From: CBDBND01 sp965262665 | Lineage (GTDB): Bacteria; Pseudomonadota; Alphaproteobacteria; Rhodospirillales; Rhodospirillaceae | Direction: 5' to 3' | Length of the DNA stretch: 64,000 nt | Assembly: GCA_965262665.1 (NCBI GenBank) | Contig: CBDHFR010000002.1 | Span: 790,640 to 854,639, forward strand | In this document: in pieces, positions 27,930 to 36,810 of the stretch | How positions within the stretch are numbered: the stretch's first letter is position 1 | Layout: the number at the start of each line of letters is the position of its first letter | The notes under the pieces: model-generated | The model's database searches: none | What the model was told of the DNA's origin: nothing | Seen by the model: only the letters and a program-made list of their open reading frames with translations | Translations under genes and position numbers: made by a program

Positions 27930-27945
27930 TGTCCGCTTTTGGTTA
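27930..27945 (+). repeat. TGTCCGCTTTTGGTTA element, copy 2
   Basis: Matches the recurring TGTCCGCTTATGGCTA at 14 of 16 positions. It lies 24 bases after cbpM. No inverted partner is visible nearby. Confidence 0.6.
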
Positions 27946-28130
27946 AAGGCTGGCTCATAGAAAGCATCTATGGAATTTCTACTTCTTGTCGAAAGCTGAT
28001 GCAGCCTGATTCGCTCAAATCTTTCTACTAAGGAGGCTAGATGCAATGTGCCCAAGCCCAGAAACCGAGCCACCGCCTTTGATCCTAGTCATACCGCGCC
28101 CAACGATTAACTGCCATAGTATCCTGCGTT

Positions 28131-28589
28131 ATGGACAGAAGGCGTTTCCTAACTCTGTGCAGTATGGCCGCCACCGGGCTGGCGGCAACCGGTCTCACTC
28201 CGGCCTTAGCCCAGCGCCGCGCCGCCGAAACGGAAGAGGACTCCCTCAGGCCGCCGCCCAACACCCAAGTCCTGCAGATACGCCGCCGCCGCGCCTGCGA
28301 ATTTAACCAATCCGACTGCGAGCCCGAGGTCTGGGAACAGATACAGAAGGAACGCCGCGACCGCTTCTGGACCGGGCTGTGGATCGGAGGTGTGTTGTTG
28401 CTGATGGTGCTGATGGTGCTGGTGATGATCCGTGCCAATCAGAAGCGAAAGGTTCAGATACGCAAAGAGATGGCCCATCACAAACAGATCATGGCCCACC
28501 TCCACGACGCCGCCCACGCAGAGGCCGAGAAGGCTAAACACGAGTACGAAGAGGATCACTTCGGCCCTCCGAAGAAACATATTAAATAG
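28131..28589 (+). CDS. hypothetical membrane-anchored protein with Tat-like signal
   Basis: A 152-residue protein. It begins MDRRRFLTLCSMAATGLAA, a twin-arginine-type signal ending near ALA. A Pro/Arg-rich stretch with two cysteines (RRACEFNQSDCEPE) follows, then one membrane segment (TGLWIGGVLLLMVLMVLVMI, about 86-105). The charged, His-rich helix ends HFGPPKKHIK. I do not recognise the family. The 255 bases to the next gene hold nothing I can name. Confidence 0.6.
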   Translation: MDRRRFLTLCSMAATGLAATGLTPALAQRRAAETEEDSLRPPPNTQVLQIRRRRACEFNQSDCEPEVWEQIQKERRDRFWTGLWIGGVLLLMVLMVLVMIRANQKRKVQIRKEMAHHKQIMAHLHDAAHAEAEKAKHEYEEDHFGPPKKHIK

Positions 28590-28844
28590 AGGCGTATTGA
28601 GAAATTGGCGGAGAGGGTGGCTTCAAACCCACGGTACGCTCGTGCAGACAACGGTTTTCGAGTTTTATGACGGAGATGGCACGTGGTGATTGCAAGTACT
28701 AATTAGTCAGGTTCTGTTGGCGAATTTTGGCTGACCTGACCTCTATCAATGTACTCGGCACAGTAGGTCCCCAATATGCTTGTCAACCATCTGAGTAAAA
28801 TTTAGCTCGCTATAGAAATAGACAAGTTTTGTGTGGAGGACGCC

Positions 28845-29088
28845 ATGCTTCGCTCCACTGCTCTTTTTGCAAGGTTAGTTCTTTTCACGCTCGCTGTTAT
28901 TTTTATGCAGTTGGCTTTATCACAATAGCTCAATCGCAACCCATGTCGGGCGATGGGGTGGTCCTACGTCTTGATGTGGACGGCGCTATTGGCCCGGCTA
29001 CCAGTGAGTACATTGCCAACGGACTTGCCGCTGCCGAAGCGCGCGGGGCCGCTCTTGTGGTCATCCGCATGGATACACCGGGCGGTCT
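28845..29088 (+). pseudogene. nfeD 5' fragment (membrane serine protease), cut by IS630
   Basis: ATG at 28845 with GGAGGA just upstream. The first frame is a signal peptide (LVLFTLAVIFMQLALSQ) that meets a stop at 28926. One base shifted, the sequence continues GVVLRLDVDGAIGPATSEYI and ALVVIRMDTPGGL, the ClpP-like start of NfeD proteins (GPAT and DTPGGL motifs). An IS630 fragment begins at 29090. The C-terminal NfeD part lies at 40939-41520, followed by its usual partner, a slipin. The middle of the protease domain is missing from the window. Confidence 0.82.
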
Positions 29089-29089
29089 A

Positions 29090-29544
29090 GAGCGTTTCCG
29101 AGGCTGAATGAATCAATATTTTGTTGTCATGGTCTTGGCGGACTGATTCGATAGCCGCTTTGGCGGGGGCATCGTGGCTGTATCGGAAGACCTGCGTATT
29201 CGTTTGGCGAGGAAAGTGGCGTCGGGCATGTCGCGCCGTCAGGCGGCGGCCCTTTTTGAGGTGAGCGCAAGCTCGGCGGTGCGGTATGTCGGGCGATATG
29301 AAGACGAGGGGACTGTCGCGGTCAAGCCACGGCCGTCGCGCCAGCGCCGTCTTGATCCTTACGGCGAGGATATCCTGCGCTGGATTAAGGAGACGCCAGA
29401 CCCGACACTGCAAGAGCTGTCTGAGCGTCTGGACGAAGTTCACCAAGTGATTGCGCCGACTTCGACGATTAATGACTGGTTCCGCGCGCGCAAGATCAGC
29501 TTTAAAAAAACCGCCCACGCCAGTGAACAGGAACGCGCGGATGG
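29090..29544 (+). mobile_element. IS630 copy A type, left-end fragment
   Basis: Nearly identical to 23326-23780. The same left end (GAGCGTTTCCGAGG) sits next to a TA at 29088-29089. Similarity stops at about 29544, so the right half is lost. The transposase start (GTG at 29174) is open up to the break and lacks the extra G seen in copy A. It disrupts nfeD inside the DTPGGL motif region. Confidence 0.85.
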
Positions 29545-29694
29545 AAAGTCCCTGCTTGGTACATCCACGGTATTCTATGGAATGCTATATTATTGTTTGA
29601 AATCAATGTGGTCATTCCTTTCTGACAGCTTGACAGTGCTACCGAGTACTACTACATTCCCACTCATAGAGTGGGATCAGAGGAGGGAACGCAG

Positions 29695-30230
29695 GTGGCT
29701 GGGAAACTGACGGCCAGGTTCGCGGCAACGGTGAAGAAACCGGGACGGCATGGCGACGGCAACGGCCTGTATCTGATGGTCAAGCCCGGCGGCTCAAGGT
29801 CGTGGGTTCTACGAACGTTCGTGCGCGGGCGGCGATGCGACATGGGACTTGGCGGCTATCCACTGGTCTCGTTGGCCGAAGCCCGTGCGGCTGCCTTCGA
29901 AAACCGCAAGCTAGCCCGCGCGGGCGGCGATCCGCTGGCACTCAGGCGGCGGCCGGATATTCCGGCCTTTGAGGAAGCCGCCCGGACGGTGATCGCAATG
30001 CACAAACCGACATGGCGCAATGGCGGCAGGTCCGCCGGGCAATGGGAGTCATCGTTGCGCCAATACGCCTTTCCCCGTCTCGGGGCCAGGGGCGTGGATA
30101 CGATCACCACGGCGGACGTGATGGCGGTCTTGCTTCCGATATGGACCGAAAAGGCCGAGACCGCCCGCCGTGTCCGCCAACGTATCAGCGCGATCATGAA
30201 GTGGGCGGTCGCGCAGGGGTACCGGAGGGG
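29695..30230 (+). pseudogene. tyrosine recombinase/integrase, N-terminal fragment
   Basis: A GTG at 29695 (GAGGAGGGA upstream) opens a frame with the arm-binding DUF4102 domain: KKPGRHGDGNGLYLMVKPGG and DMGLGGYPLVSLAEARAAAF. The SAM-like core-binding domain (PTWRNGGRSAGQWESSLRQY) follows, up to KWAVAQGYR. The catalytic domain is missing because an IS30 fragment in reverse orientation starts at about 30231. The 150 bases before it, back to the IS630 fragment, hold nothing I recognise. Confidence 0.75.
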
Positions 30231-30428
30231 ATACACCGGCATCTCGGGCCGCGTCCTCGCTCGAACGCCCCGTCGCAATCGCTGCCCAGAACCGAACAAG
30301 CTCCTCACGCCGTGCCGAGTCCGGTCGACCTGGCGAATGCAACTTGCTCCGTCCAGACCGATCCGACCGCCGTCTGCGTACCGTCATAGCAACCTCCTAT
30401 GCCAGAGTGTTGCGACGACCGGTTGAAC
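30231..30428 (-). mobile_element. IS30-family fragment, transposase N-terminus
   Basis: On the minus strand, an ATG at 30387 (AGGAGG upstream) starts a frame with EELVRFWAAIATGRSSEDAA and RDAGVSPPV, typical of IS30 transposases. It breaks off at about 30231 against the integrase fragment. The left terminus (GGTTCAACCGGTCGTCGCAA) abuts a truncated IS3 orfB at about 30429. Confidence 0.65.
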
Positions 30429-30430
30429 CC

Positions 30431-31024
30431 GCCCTGCGAGCCACGATCAGAATGATGAATGACCCCTGGTGGCGGTTGTCGCAATGCAATGGCCCTTTTC
30501 AGAGCCTTGATCGGCAAATCCCGTTTGAGCCTGTCGCTGACGGCCCAGCCAATGACACGGCGTGAATACAAATCGATGATCACCGCAAGATACAGCCAGC
30601 CCGCTGCCGTCCAGAGATAGCTGATATCACCGGCCCATTTCTGGTTTGGTCCCGTGGCCTGAAAATCTCCATCCAGAAGGTTGGGAGCTATGTTGTGGTT
30701 GTGATTACTGTTTGTCGTGCGTTTGAATTTATGAGTTCTGACGATGCGAATATCGTTCTCCCGCATCAACCGCCCGACCCGGCGTTCACCAATGACGCTG
30801 CCTTGATCCCTGAGTTCATCAGTCATTCGCTGGCGACCATAGGCCCGATAATTACGGGCATGTTCGGCACGAATATGGGCCAAATAGACCCTGTCGTCGC
30901 GTTGGCGCTGACTGGCAGGGCGAGACACCCAAGCGTAGTAGCCGCTTTCACTGACCCTCAGGACTTTGCACATCCTGCAGATTGAAAAATTGGCCTTCTC
31001 CTTTGCGATGAAATGAAACCTCAT
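30431..31024 (-). pseudogene. IS3-family transposase OrfB, C-terminus missing
   Basis: Starts MRFHFIAKEKANFSICRMCK and includes WAGDISYLWTAAGWLYLAVI (first catalytic Asp) and VIHHSDRGSQ (second Asp). The region with the catalytic Glu is lost where the IS30 fragment begins. The reading frame runs on to 30305 with unrelated residues. Confidence 0.82.
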
Positions 31025-31296
31025 CGGCTTTGGCTCGCGAAGAAGGCCGTCGCTTTTTTTAAAATGTCCCGCTCCTCACGCAATGTCCTGTTCTCCTTGC
31101 AAAGGCGAGCCAATTCCTTGTCTTTATCATTATGAGGGCCGGACAGCAGCTCAGTGTGCTTATGAGCGGTAATCCACTTGCCTAATGTAGACAGGCCAAT
31201 GCCAAGATCGGCGGCAACTTGCTTGTGTGATAGCCCGCTCGTCAATGCAATCCGAACGGCTTCAGAACGAAATTCCTCAGTTCTTCCAATACCCAT
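31021..31296 (-). CDS. IS3-family transposase OrfA
   Basis: A 91-residue helix-turn-helix protein: RTEEFRSEAVRIALTSGLSH, KQVAADLGIGLSTLGKWI, and a leucine-zipper-like end (ELARLCKENRTLREERDILK). It overlaps orfB by four bases; in IS3 elements a -1 frameshift joins the two products. Confidence 0.8.
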   Translation of the reverse strand: MGIGRTEEFRSEAVRIALTSGLSHKQVAADLGIGLSTLGKWITAHKHTELLSGPHNDKDKELARLCKENRTLREERDILKKATAFFASQSR

Positions 31297-31300
31297 ATGG

Positions 31301-32105
31301 GGCATTGTCAGACTAATTGGACCGGGTCTTAAGAACCTACAATCGACGACTGTCAGGCTGCGAGTTGCTGCCACTCGGCCAGGGCAGCGGCTCGGGCTTG
31401 TTTGAAAATATCGCGGCGGTTGAGATGGCGTTGGTGGTTGAAGTGGTTGTAGATCGAAGCGTGGACAGAGGCGAATTTCTGTAGGGTCTTGATGTCTCTG
31501 AACCGAGCCATTGCGCCTTCTCGTCGGCGGAACGGTTGGTGTGAATTTTCGGCTCGATTGTTGAGCCAATGCTTGATCTCTTGGCGGCTCTCGTTGCCGA
31601 TCACCTTCATCGCAGCCCGGTATGACTTTAGCCTGTCAGTGACGATCATAGCCGGTCGGCCATCACGCCTCATTGCACGTTTAAGGAACTCAAGCGCGGT
31701 TTCGCGGTCCCGGCGTTTGGAGACAAAGACCTCAAGCACTTCCCCTTCATGGTCAACGGCCCGCCATAGATAATGTGTTTCGCCATTGATGCGGACAAAC
31801 ACCTCATCAAGGTGCCAGCGCCAGTTCGACCAGTTACGCCGGACTATCCGCCTCTTCCGGATTTCAGCGGCAAACAAAGGACCAAGGCGGTTCCACCAGT
31901 ACCGTACGGTCTCATGGCAAATATCGATGCCGCGCTCGAACAGAATGTCTTCGACCTGACGCAACGACAGCGGATAACGGACATAGAGCATCACAACGTT
32001 ACGGATGATCTCAGGCGAGCTGTTGAAATAACGGAAGGGATTTTTCATTACCCGAGGCTAGGAGAGCTTACTTTTCAACTCAAGACGAATTAGTCTGACA
32101 ACGCC
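31301..32105 (-). mobile_element. IS6-family element 1, complete
   Basis: Ends in inverted repeats GGCATTGTCAGACTAAT (31301) and GGCGTTGTCAGACTAAT (reading inward from 32105). One intact transposase. No target duplication is visible, as expected after IS6 cointegrate or deletion events. It forms the left border of a cargo segment that ends with an IS6 remnant at 36554. Confidence 0.88.
31353..32048 (-). CDS. IS6-family transposase
   Basis: A 231-residue DDE transposase that appears intact. MKNPFRYFNSSPEIIRNVVM starts the helix-turn-helix part. The catalytic residues lie in WRWHLDEVFVRINGE, MIVTDRLKSY and NNRAENSHQPFRRREGAM. Closely related to the copies at 55289 and 60146. Confidence 0.92.
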   Translation of the reverse strand: MKNPFRYFNSSPEIIRNVVMLYVRYPLSLRQVEDILFERGIDICHETVRYWWNRLGPLFAAEIRKRRIVRRNWSNWRWHLDEVFVRINGETHYLWRAVDHEGEVLEVFVSKRRDRETALEFLKRAMRRDGRPAMIVTDRLKSYRAAMKVIGNESRQEIKHWLNNRAENSHQPFRRREGAMARFRDIKTLQKFASVHASIYNHFNHQRHLNRRDIFKQARAAALAEWQQLAA

Positions 32106-32164
32106 GTTCAGGGTTCATTAATGACAGTTGAATCGGACGCACTAAATTACTGTATAGTCTTTAG

Positions 32165-33739
32165 GTGATTGCTGAAACTTTGAGCTATTTAAAACGACAG
32201 TCCAGTGTCCAAAAGATCACTCTTAGTCTTTTGTCGCCTTTATTGTTGATTTCACTGTTTCTTTTGATGCCAGAAGTATCAAAGGCGCAGTCATCGGAAT
32301 CCACAATCCGCATAGGAATAACCCAGGCGCCGCCAAGCAAAGGCAATCCTTTTGTAGCTCTGTCTGAGCCCTCAATTTATACATGGGACGCGATCTTTGA
32401 CGCACTCACTGTTTATGAAAATCAGTCACAGCCTCAACCCAATCTAGCTATCGACTGGATACAATCTGATCCCCTTCGTTGGCGTTTCACACTTCGCGGA
32501 CAGGTAACGTTCCACAATGGAGAAGTGTTCGATGCCGATGCGGTAAAGACAACGTTTGACTACTTATTGACGCATGAAGGGCAGGCGACCACAGTTGGTC
32601 GTGAGGTTAATGGCGTTAAGAGCGCAAACGTCATTGACGACCTGACAATAGAAGTAGAGACGCTCACACCAGATCCATTATTGCCTGGTCGTTTGGCTTT
32701 GGTGCCTATTGTCGCTCCTGGCGCATGGAACGATCTCGGTCCCGACGGTTATGCGGAGACCCCTGTTGGCACGGGGCCGTATGCACTTGCGTCATGGGGG
32801 GTGGCGAACTCAAGGATTCAGCTGGAACCCCGGGCGAATTCGTTCAGAGCCGCCCCCAATATGGTGCCTATTGAACTCCGTCCCATTCTTGACATCGGAG
32901 CCCGTATCTCTGCACTCCGGTCAGGAAACGCTGATATTATCATTGGGTTGTCACCGGACGACTGGAAGCGGTTGGACAGGCAAGGCTTCCGACGGGTCAT
33001 CGACACTCAATCTCAAATCATGTCGCTGGCGTTCCGGACAGTCGGCAATGTAGGTTCACCGGTGCAGTCTGCGGCGGTGCGACAAGCGCTCAATATGGCT
33101 ATTGATCGTGATCTTTTGGCGAGTGCTCTATATGAGGGTCTGGCACAGCCAGCTACGCAGGGGGCTGTATCAGGCGTGAATGGCTATGATCCGGAACTTC
33201 CACCTTACACGTTTGACCCCGAGTGCGCGCGAGAAGTCATTGCCGATGCGGGATTCCCTGACGGGTTCAGCATGACCATCGACGTTTTTCAAAGCACCAC
33301 GTCTTCCCTTTCAGAATATCAATTCGTTGCACAATCCTTGGAGCGGATCGGCATTCAAGTGAACCTTCGGCTGATCACTTTCGCCGAATGGCTGCGGAAG
33401 TATCACAGTGGTGATTGGGGCGACACGGACGCTTTTTCACTGGTTTGGAATACACAAGCCGTGCGCGATGCTATTCGCCCTATCGAATATTTTTCTTGTT
33501 TTAAAGACCCGCCTTTCTTCTGCGAAGAGGAGCTGATGCCGCAGATCTTGGCCATCAAAACGGAACTGGACCCAAAACGAAGAACGCAGGCATTGCAGGA
33601 TTTTCAGGCGGACCTCCGCGAGGCCTCACCCTCTATTCTTTTAATGCCACGGGTCAACATCATTGCCTTCAATAGCAGGGTGCAATCAATTCCACTACGA
33701 AATGGGACAATCCTTTATTCTGCATTGGCGCTCCAATAA
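32165..33739 (+). CDS. ABC transporter substrate-binding protein, peptide/opine family 5
   Basis: A 524-residue secreted binding protein (GTG start at 32165). A hydrophobic signal (LSLLSPLLLISLFLLMPEVS) ends near SKA. The SBP_bac_5 fold shows WRFTLRGQVTFHNGEVFDAD, DDLTIEVETLTPDPLLPGRL, GTGPYALASWGV and VRQALNMAIDRDLLASALYE. No permease or ATPase genes adjoin, so it may be an orphan binding protein that shares a transporter elsewhere. It is the first gene of an IS6-bracketed trio with a flavin oxidase and a hydrolase. Confidence 0.85.
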   Translation: MIAETLSYLKRQSSVQKITLSLLSPLLLISLFLLMPEVSKAQSSESTIRIGITQAPPSKGNPFVALSEPSIYTWDAIFDALTVYENQSQPQPNLAIDWIQSDPLRWRFTLRGQVTFHNGEVFDADAVKTTFDYLLTHEGQATTVGREVNGVKSANVIDDLTIEVETLTPDPLLPGRLALVPIVAPGAWNDLGPDGYAETPVGTGPYALASWGVANSRIQLEPRANSFRAAPNMVPIELRPILDIGARISALRSGNADIIIGLSPDDWKRLDRQGFRRVIDTQSQIMSLAFRTVGNVGSPVQSAAVRQALNMAIDRDLLASALYEGLAQPATQGAVSGVNGYDPELPPYTFDPECAREVIADAGFPDGFSMTIDVFQSTTSSLSEYQFVAQSLERIGIQVNLRLITFAEWLRKYHSGDWGDTDAFSLVWNTQAVRDAIRPIEYFSCFKDPPFFCEEELMPQILAIKTELDPKRRTQALQDFQADLREASPSILLMPRVNIIAFNSRVQSIPLRNGTILYSALALQ

Positions 33740-33779
33740 TCCTCGCACCTTATAGGTTGAACCAGCAGGTAAGATTCTG

Positions 33780-35348
33780 ATGGACGAGAACCCTCCACCG
33801 AACGATCACGATCTGGCCTCTGCCCTTGCTGATGCCATTGGACCGGACCAAGTCACCGTTGAGGTGGACGATCTTGTAATGCTGAGTGCGGATCTCTTCA
33901 CCTGGGACGGGTTTGAGACGCCCGAAGTTGTCGTGACTCCTGCGGCGGCTGTGGACGTTGCGTCCATTCTCAATATCGCACGGTCCCACAAGCGTCCTGT
34001 ATATGTTCGTGGCGGTGGAATGTCTTATACCAACGGCTATGGACCGACCCAACCCGGCAGTATTCTTGTTGATTTACGAAGCCTGAATCGCGTCCGCGAA
34101 GTTGATGTCACCAACCGCTATGTCATTGCCGAAGCCGGATGTACCTGGGCGGATGTGGGGGACGCCCTTAAAGACACCAACATGATCGTCGATTTCCCCG
34201 CGCCCTTGTCGGGAAGCCATTCCACCGTCGGCGGCGCGATATCGCAAAACGTGCCCGGCGGGATGCACGGCGTGCTTGGAATAGAAGTGGCGCTGGCGGA
34301 CAGCACACATATCAGGACGGGCGCGTGGAGTTCGACGGTAAACACCAAACCGTTTTATCGCAATTATGGTCCCGATCTGACCGGTCTGTTTATTGGCGAC
34401 AACGGCATATTCGGCATTAAGACAGCGGCTGCCATTCATCTCAAAGCGCGTCGCAAAGGTGCGGCGTACGGTTCGTTCGCCTTCGAATCCTATGAAGACA
34501 TGGCCGCGGCCATGATCGCTATATCGCCTATGGACTTTATATCCCGGTGCACCGGCCTCGATCCTTATGAGACTGCAAACATTGCTAAAGTAGGACTGGG
34601 GGATGCGATCAAAACGCTGACGGCAGCCATGACGGAGGAGCAAAATTTGCTGTCGGGCGTAAAGTCAGCCGCGAAGCTGGCCAGCGCGGGAACCGGTTTC
34701 CTGGATGGTGTCAAATGGTCGCTTCATCTCAAAGTCGATGCCGTGACTGACCGGGCGGCGGAAGACGGAATGGAACAGGCACGGGACGCGTGTTTGAAAT
34801 ACGGACGGGAGATTCCCGCCATTCTGCCGCGTGCCCGCGATGCCGTCCGTTTTTCCATACGAAAGTTTCTCGGCAAGGATGGCGAGCGATGGGTGGCCAC
34901 CAGTTCTCTTTGGCCCATTGGCCGGGCTGTGGAGGTTGCGACTAAAGTCGAGGACTTCTTCAAAAAGCGTCGCGAAAAGATGACACAATTCGGCGTGCAG
35001 CCCTCCTATGTAACCAATTGCAGCCCGTTCTATTTTCTGTGTGAGCCTTGTTTCTACTGGAATGACTCATTGAGCCCCTTACACCTTAAAAATGTTTCAA
35101 AGGCGGAAGCGGATAGATTCTCTAAATTCGAGTCGAATATGGAGGCGCGAAACTACGTACGTCAATTGCGCACCGAATTGCGCGATTTTTTCCAAGACCT
35201 CGGGTCGGTCCATGTGCAGATCGGCGATTTCTATCATTTCCAAAATGTAATCAGCCCAGAGACGGTGGCGTTGCTGTCGAGCGTGAAACGCGCGCTGGAT
35301 CCGGACGCATGTATTAATCCGGGAAAGCTTGATGGGATTGCGCCGTAG
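33780..35348 (+). CDS. FAD-binding oxidase, PCMH/VAO family
   Basis: A 522-residue flavoprotein with the PCMH FAD-binding domain: PVYVRGGGMSYTNGYGPTQP, GSILVDLRSLNRV, AEAGCTWADVGDAL, PLSGSHSTVGGAISQNVPGG and GDNGIFGIKTAAAIHLK. The C-terminal part (CFYWNDSLSPLH...) resembles vanillyl-alcohol-oxidase/GlcD-like enzymes. It may oxidise an alcohol or hydroxy acid; the substrate is unknown. It starts 40 bases after the binding protein, on the same strand. Confidence 0.85.
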   Translation: MDENPPPNDHDLASALADAIGPDQVTVEVDDLVMLSADLFTWDGFETPEVVVTPAAAVDVASILNIARSHKRPVYVRGGGMSYTNGYGPTQPGSILVDLRSLNRVREVDVTNRYVIAEAGCTWADVGDALKDTNMIVDFPAPLSGSHSTVGGAISQNVPGGMHGVLGIEVALADSTHIRTGAWSSTVNTKPFYRNYGPDLTGLFIGDNGIFGIKTAAAIHLKARRKGAAYGSFAFESYEDMAAAMIAISPMDFISRCTGLDPYETANIAKVGLGDAIKTLTAAMTEEQNLLSGVKSAAKLASAGTGFLDGVKWSLHLKVDAVTDRAAEDGMEQARDACLKYGREIPAILPRARDAVRFSIRKFLGKDGERWVATSSLWPIGRAVEVATKVEDFFKKRREKMTQFGVQPSYVTNCSPFYFLCEPCFYWNDSLSPLHLKNVSKAEADRFSKFESNMEARNYVRQLRTELRDFFQDLGSVHVQIGDFYHFQNVISPETVALLSSVKRALDPDACINPGKLDGIAP

Positions 35349-35354
35349 TCGGGT

Positions 35355-36221
35355 TTACACGTTTAGGAATTCAAAGATCGCTTGGGCCGTGTGATCCGGC
35401 CGGTCCTGATGAGGAAAAGCACTGGCGTCCCCAATCGCGGCACCTCTGGCATTCGGGAAGCGGGCGACGGCATCGCCAACAAATCTGCCATAAGCGCCCA
35501 ACGTGCCATAGAGCATTAAAACCGGGCATGTCACGCGTGGTGCGATAGCGAGGTGATCGAAGATGGCGACGCCGCGCGTGCACGGTTGAATCCATCGACC
35601 AGCAGCATTCCGGCTGCGCACCATGTCGTCCATATGGGTAGTGTCACGCATACCGAAGGTGGGGGTCATGTAGATTGGATCCCGCGGTAAAGGATTGTCC
35701 TCTGCATCAAACATGCCGCCTTCAATATATTGCCGATCTGACTTCACCAGGCTCTCTCGCGACCGGGCTGCAGCGATGGCAGAGCCGGCGGTGATGAGGG
35801 CATCGACGCGGTTCGGCCAAAACACACCACAGACAGCGCCAATACAGCCCCCCAGGGAACTGCCTATAAGTGTGACTTTGTCTTCTCCCAAGCTGTCCAG
35901 CAAGGCCATAACTTGGGCGGCGAGTTCTTCTTGCGTTGCAATATAGGGCGGGTCGCCATGCATGACAGTGTCGCCATGGCCAGTCAGATCAACCGCAATT
36001 GTACGCGCGTGTTCCGCCAAGGTCGGCAAAATCCAGCGCCATTCCCAGGCCCACCCGCCGAGTTTGTGCAGAAGCACGATAGTACGCTCCCCTTGACCTC
36101 CAGCGACGTAGTGCAGCGAACCGCCGGTGACGGGGATCTTTCCTTGTTTGAAGTTGAGCAGACGGTTGAGCGCCTGACGCTCTTCAAGAGCCGGATAGAG
36201 TTGAGTACCGTTGGAAGACAT
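35355..36221 (-). CDS. alpha/beta hydrolase
   Basis: A 288-residue hydrolase. I use the ATG at 36221; an upstream ATG at 36308 would add an unlikely leader. HKLGGWAWEWRWILP is the oxyanion region, DLTGHGDT follows, IGSSLGGCIGAV is the nucleophile elbow, and PVLMLYGTLGAY precedes the acid. The expected C-terminal His is in FPHQDRPDHTAQAIFEFL. It converges on the flavin oxidase gene with six bases between stops. Confidence 0.82.
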   Translation of the reverse strand: MSSNGTQLYPALEERQALNRLLNFKQGKIPVTGGSLHYVAGGQGERTIVLLHKLGGWAWEWRWILPTLAEHARTIAVDLTGHGDTVMHGDPPYIATQEELAAQVMALLDSLGEDKVTLIGSSLGGCIGAVCGVFWPNRVDALITAGSAIAAARSRESLVKSDRQYIEGGMFDAEDNPLPRDPIYMTPTFGMRDTTHMDDMVRSRNAAGRWIQPCTRGVAIFDHLAIAPRVTCPVLMLYGTLGAYGRFVGDAVARFPNARGAAIGDASAFPHQDRPDHTAQAIFEFLNV

Positions 36222-36553
36222 AGCAGTTGATGTACTGGAACATAGCGGCTCGAGCAACAAAGTCGATGCTGATGATGGAGAGACCAAGTATGTCCAAGCG
36301 CGGCTCAAAGCGGGTTCCTAGCAGAGCTTTAAAATGGCGCGGAAACACCTCAAGATGGGTTCTGTAAAGGTTGTCCCTCCCGAAAACCCTATCAAACGGT
36401 CTTCATGATGCAAATCGCCCAGTTATGGATGGGGTTTTCGAAAGAGACAGCCTTACATGGGTAGAGCGGTCAAGGACCGAACCGATTTGCTAATTCTCGG
36501 GCGATCCGTTCTCCCTCTTGTGGGTTGCCGAGGATGAGCGTGCTTCAATCAAC

Positions 36554-36684
36554 GGCATTGTCAGACTAATTGGACCAGATCTTAAGAACCTACAATCGAT
36601 GACTGTCAGGCTGCGAGTTGCTGCCACTCGGCCAGGGCAGTGGCTCGGGCTTGTTTGAAAATATCGCGGCGGTTGAGATGGCGT
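36554..36684 (-). mobile_element. IS6-family terminal remnant
   Basis: GGCATTGTCAGACTAATTGG and about 110 further bases match the corresponding end of IS6 element 1 (terminal repeat plus the end of the transposase gene). Similarity stops at about 36684. It marks the right border of the 32.1-36.5 kb cargo. Confidence 0.88.
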
Positions 36685-36810
36685 CGGCGGATTAGGGGTT
36701 TCAGGTAGTATCAGACAGTCTCAGGAGTATATATAAACCACTGATATAGAATAAAACTTGCTTCCTTAGGGTCTCATAAGATACCTTTTCATCACTTAGA
36801 AAAAAGTACA

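Larger units (their letters stand above)
30429..31300 (-). mobile_element. IS3-family element, truncated at both ends
   Basis: Holds orfA (31021-31296) and a 3'-truncated orfB (31024 to about 30431), which overlap in the IS3 manner. One end is cut by the IS30 fragment; the other ends five bases from the orfA start, where an IS6 element begins at 31301. Confidence 0.8.
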
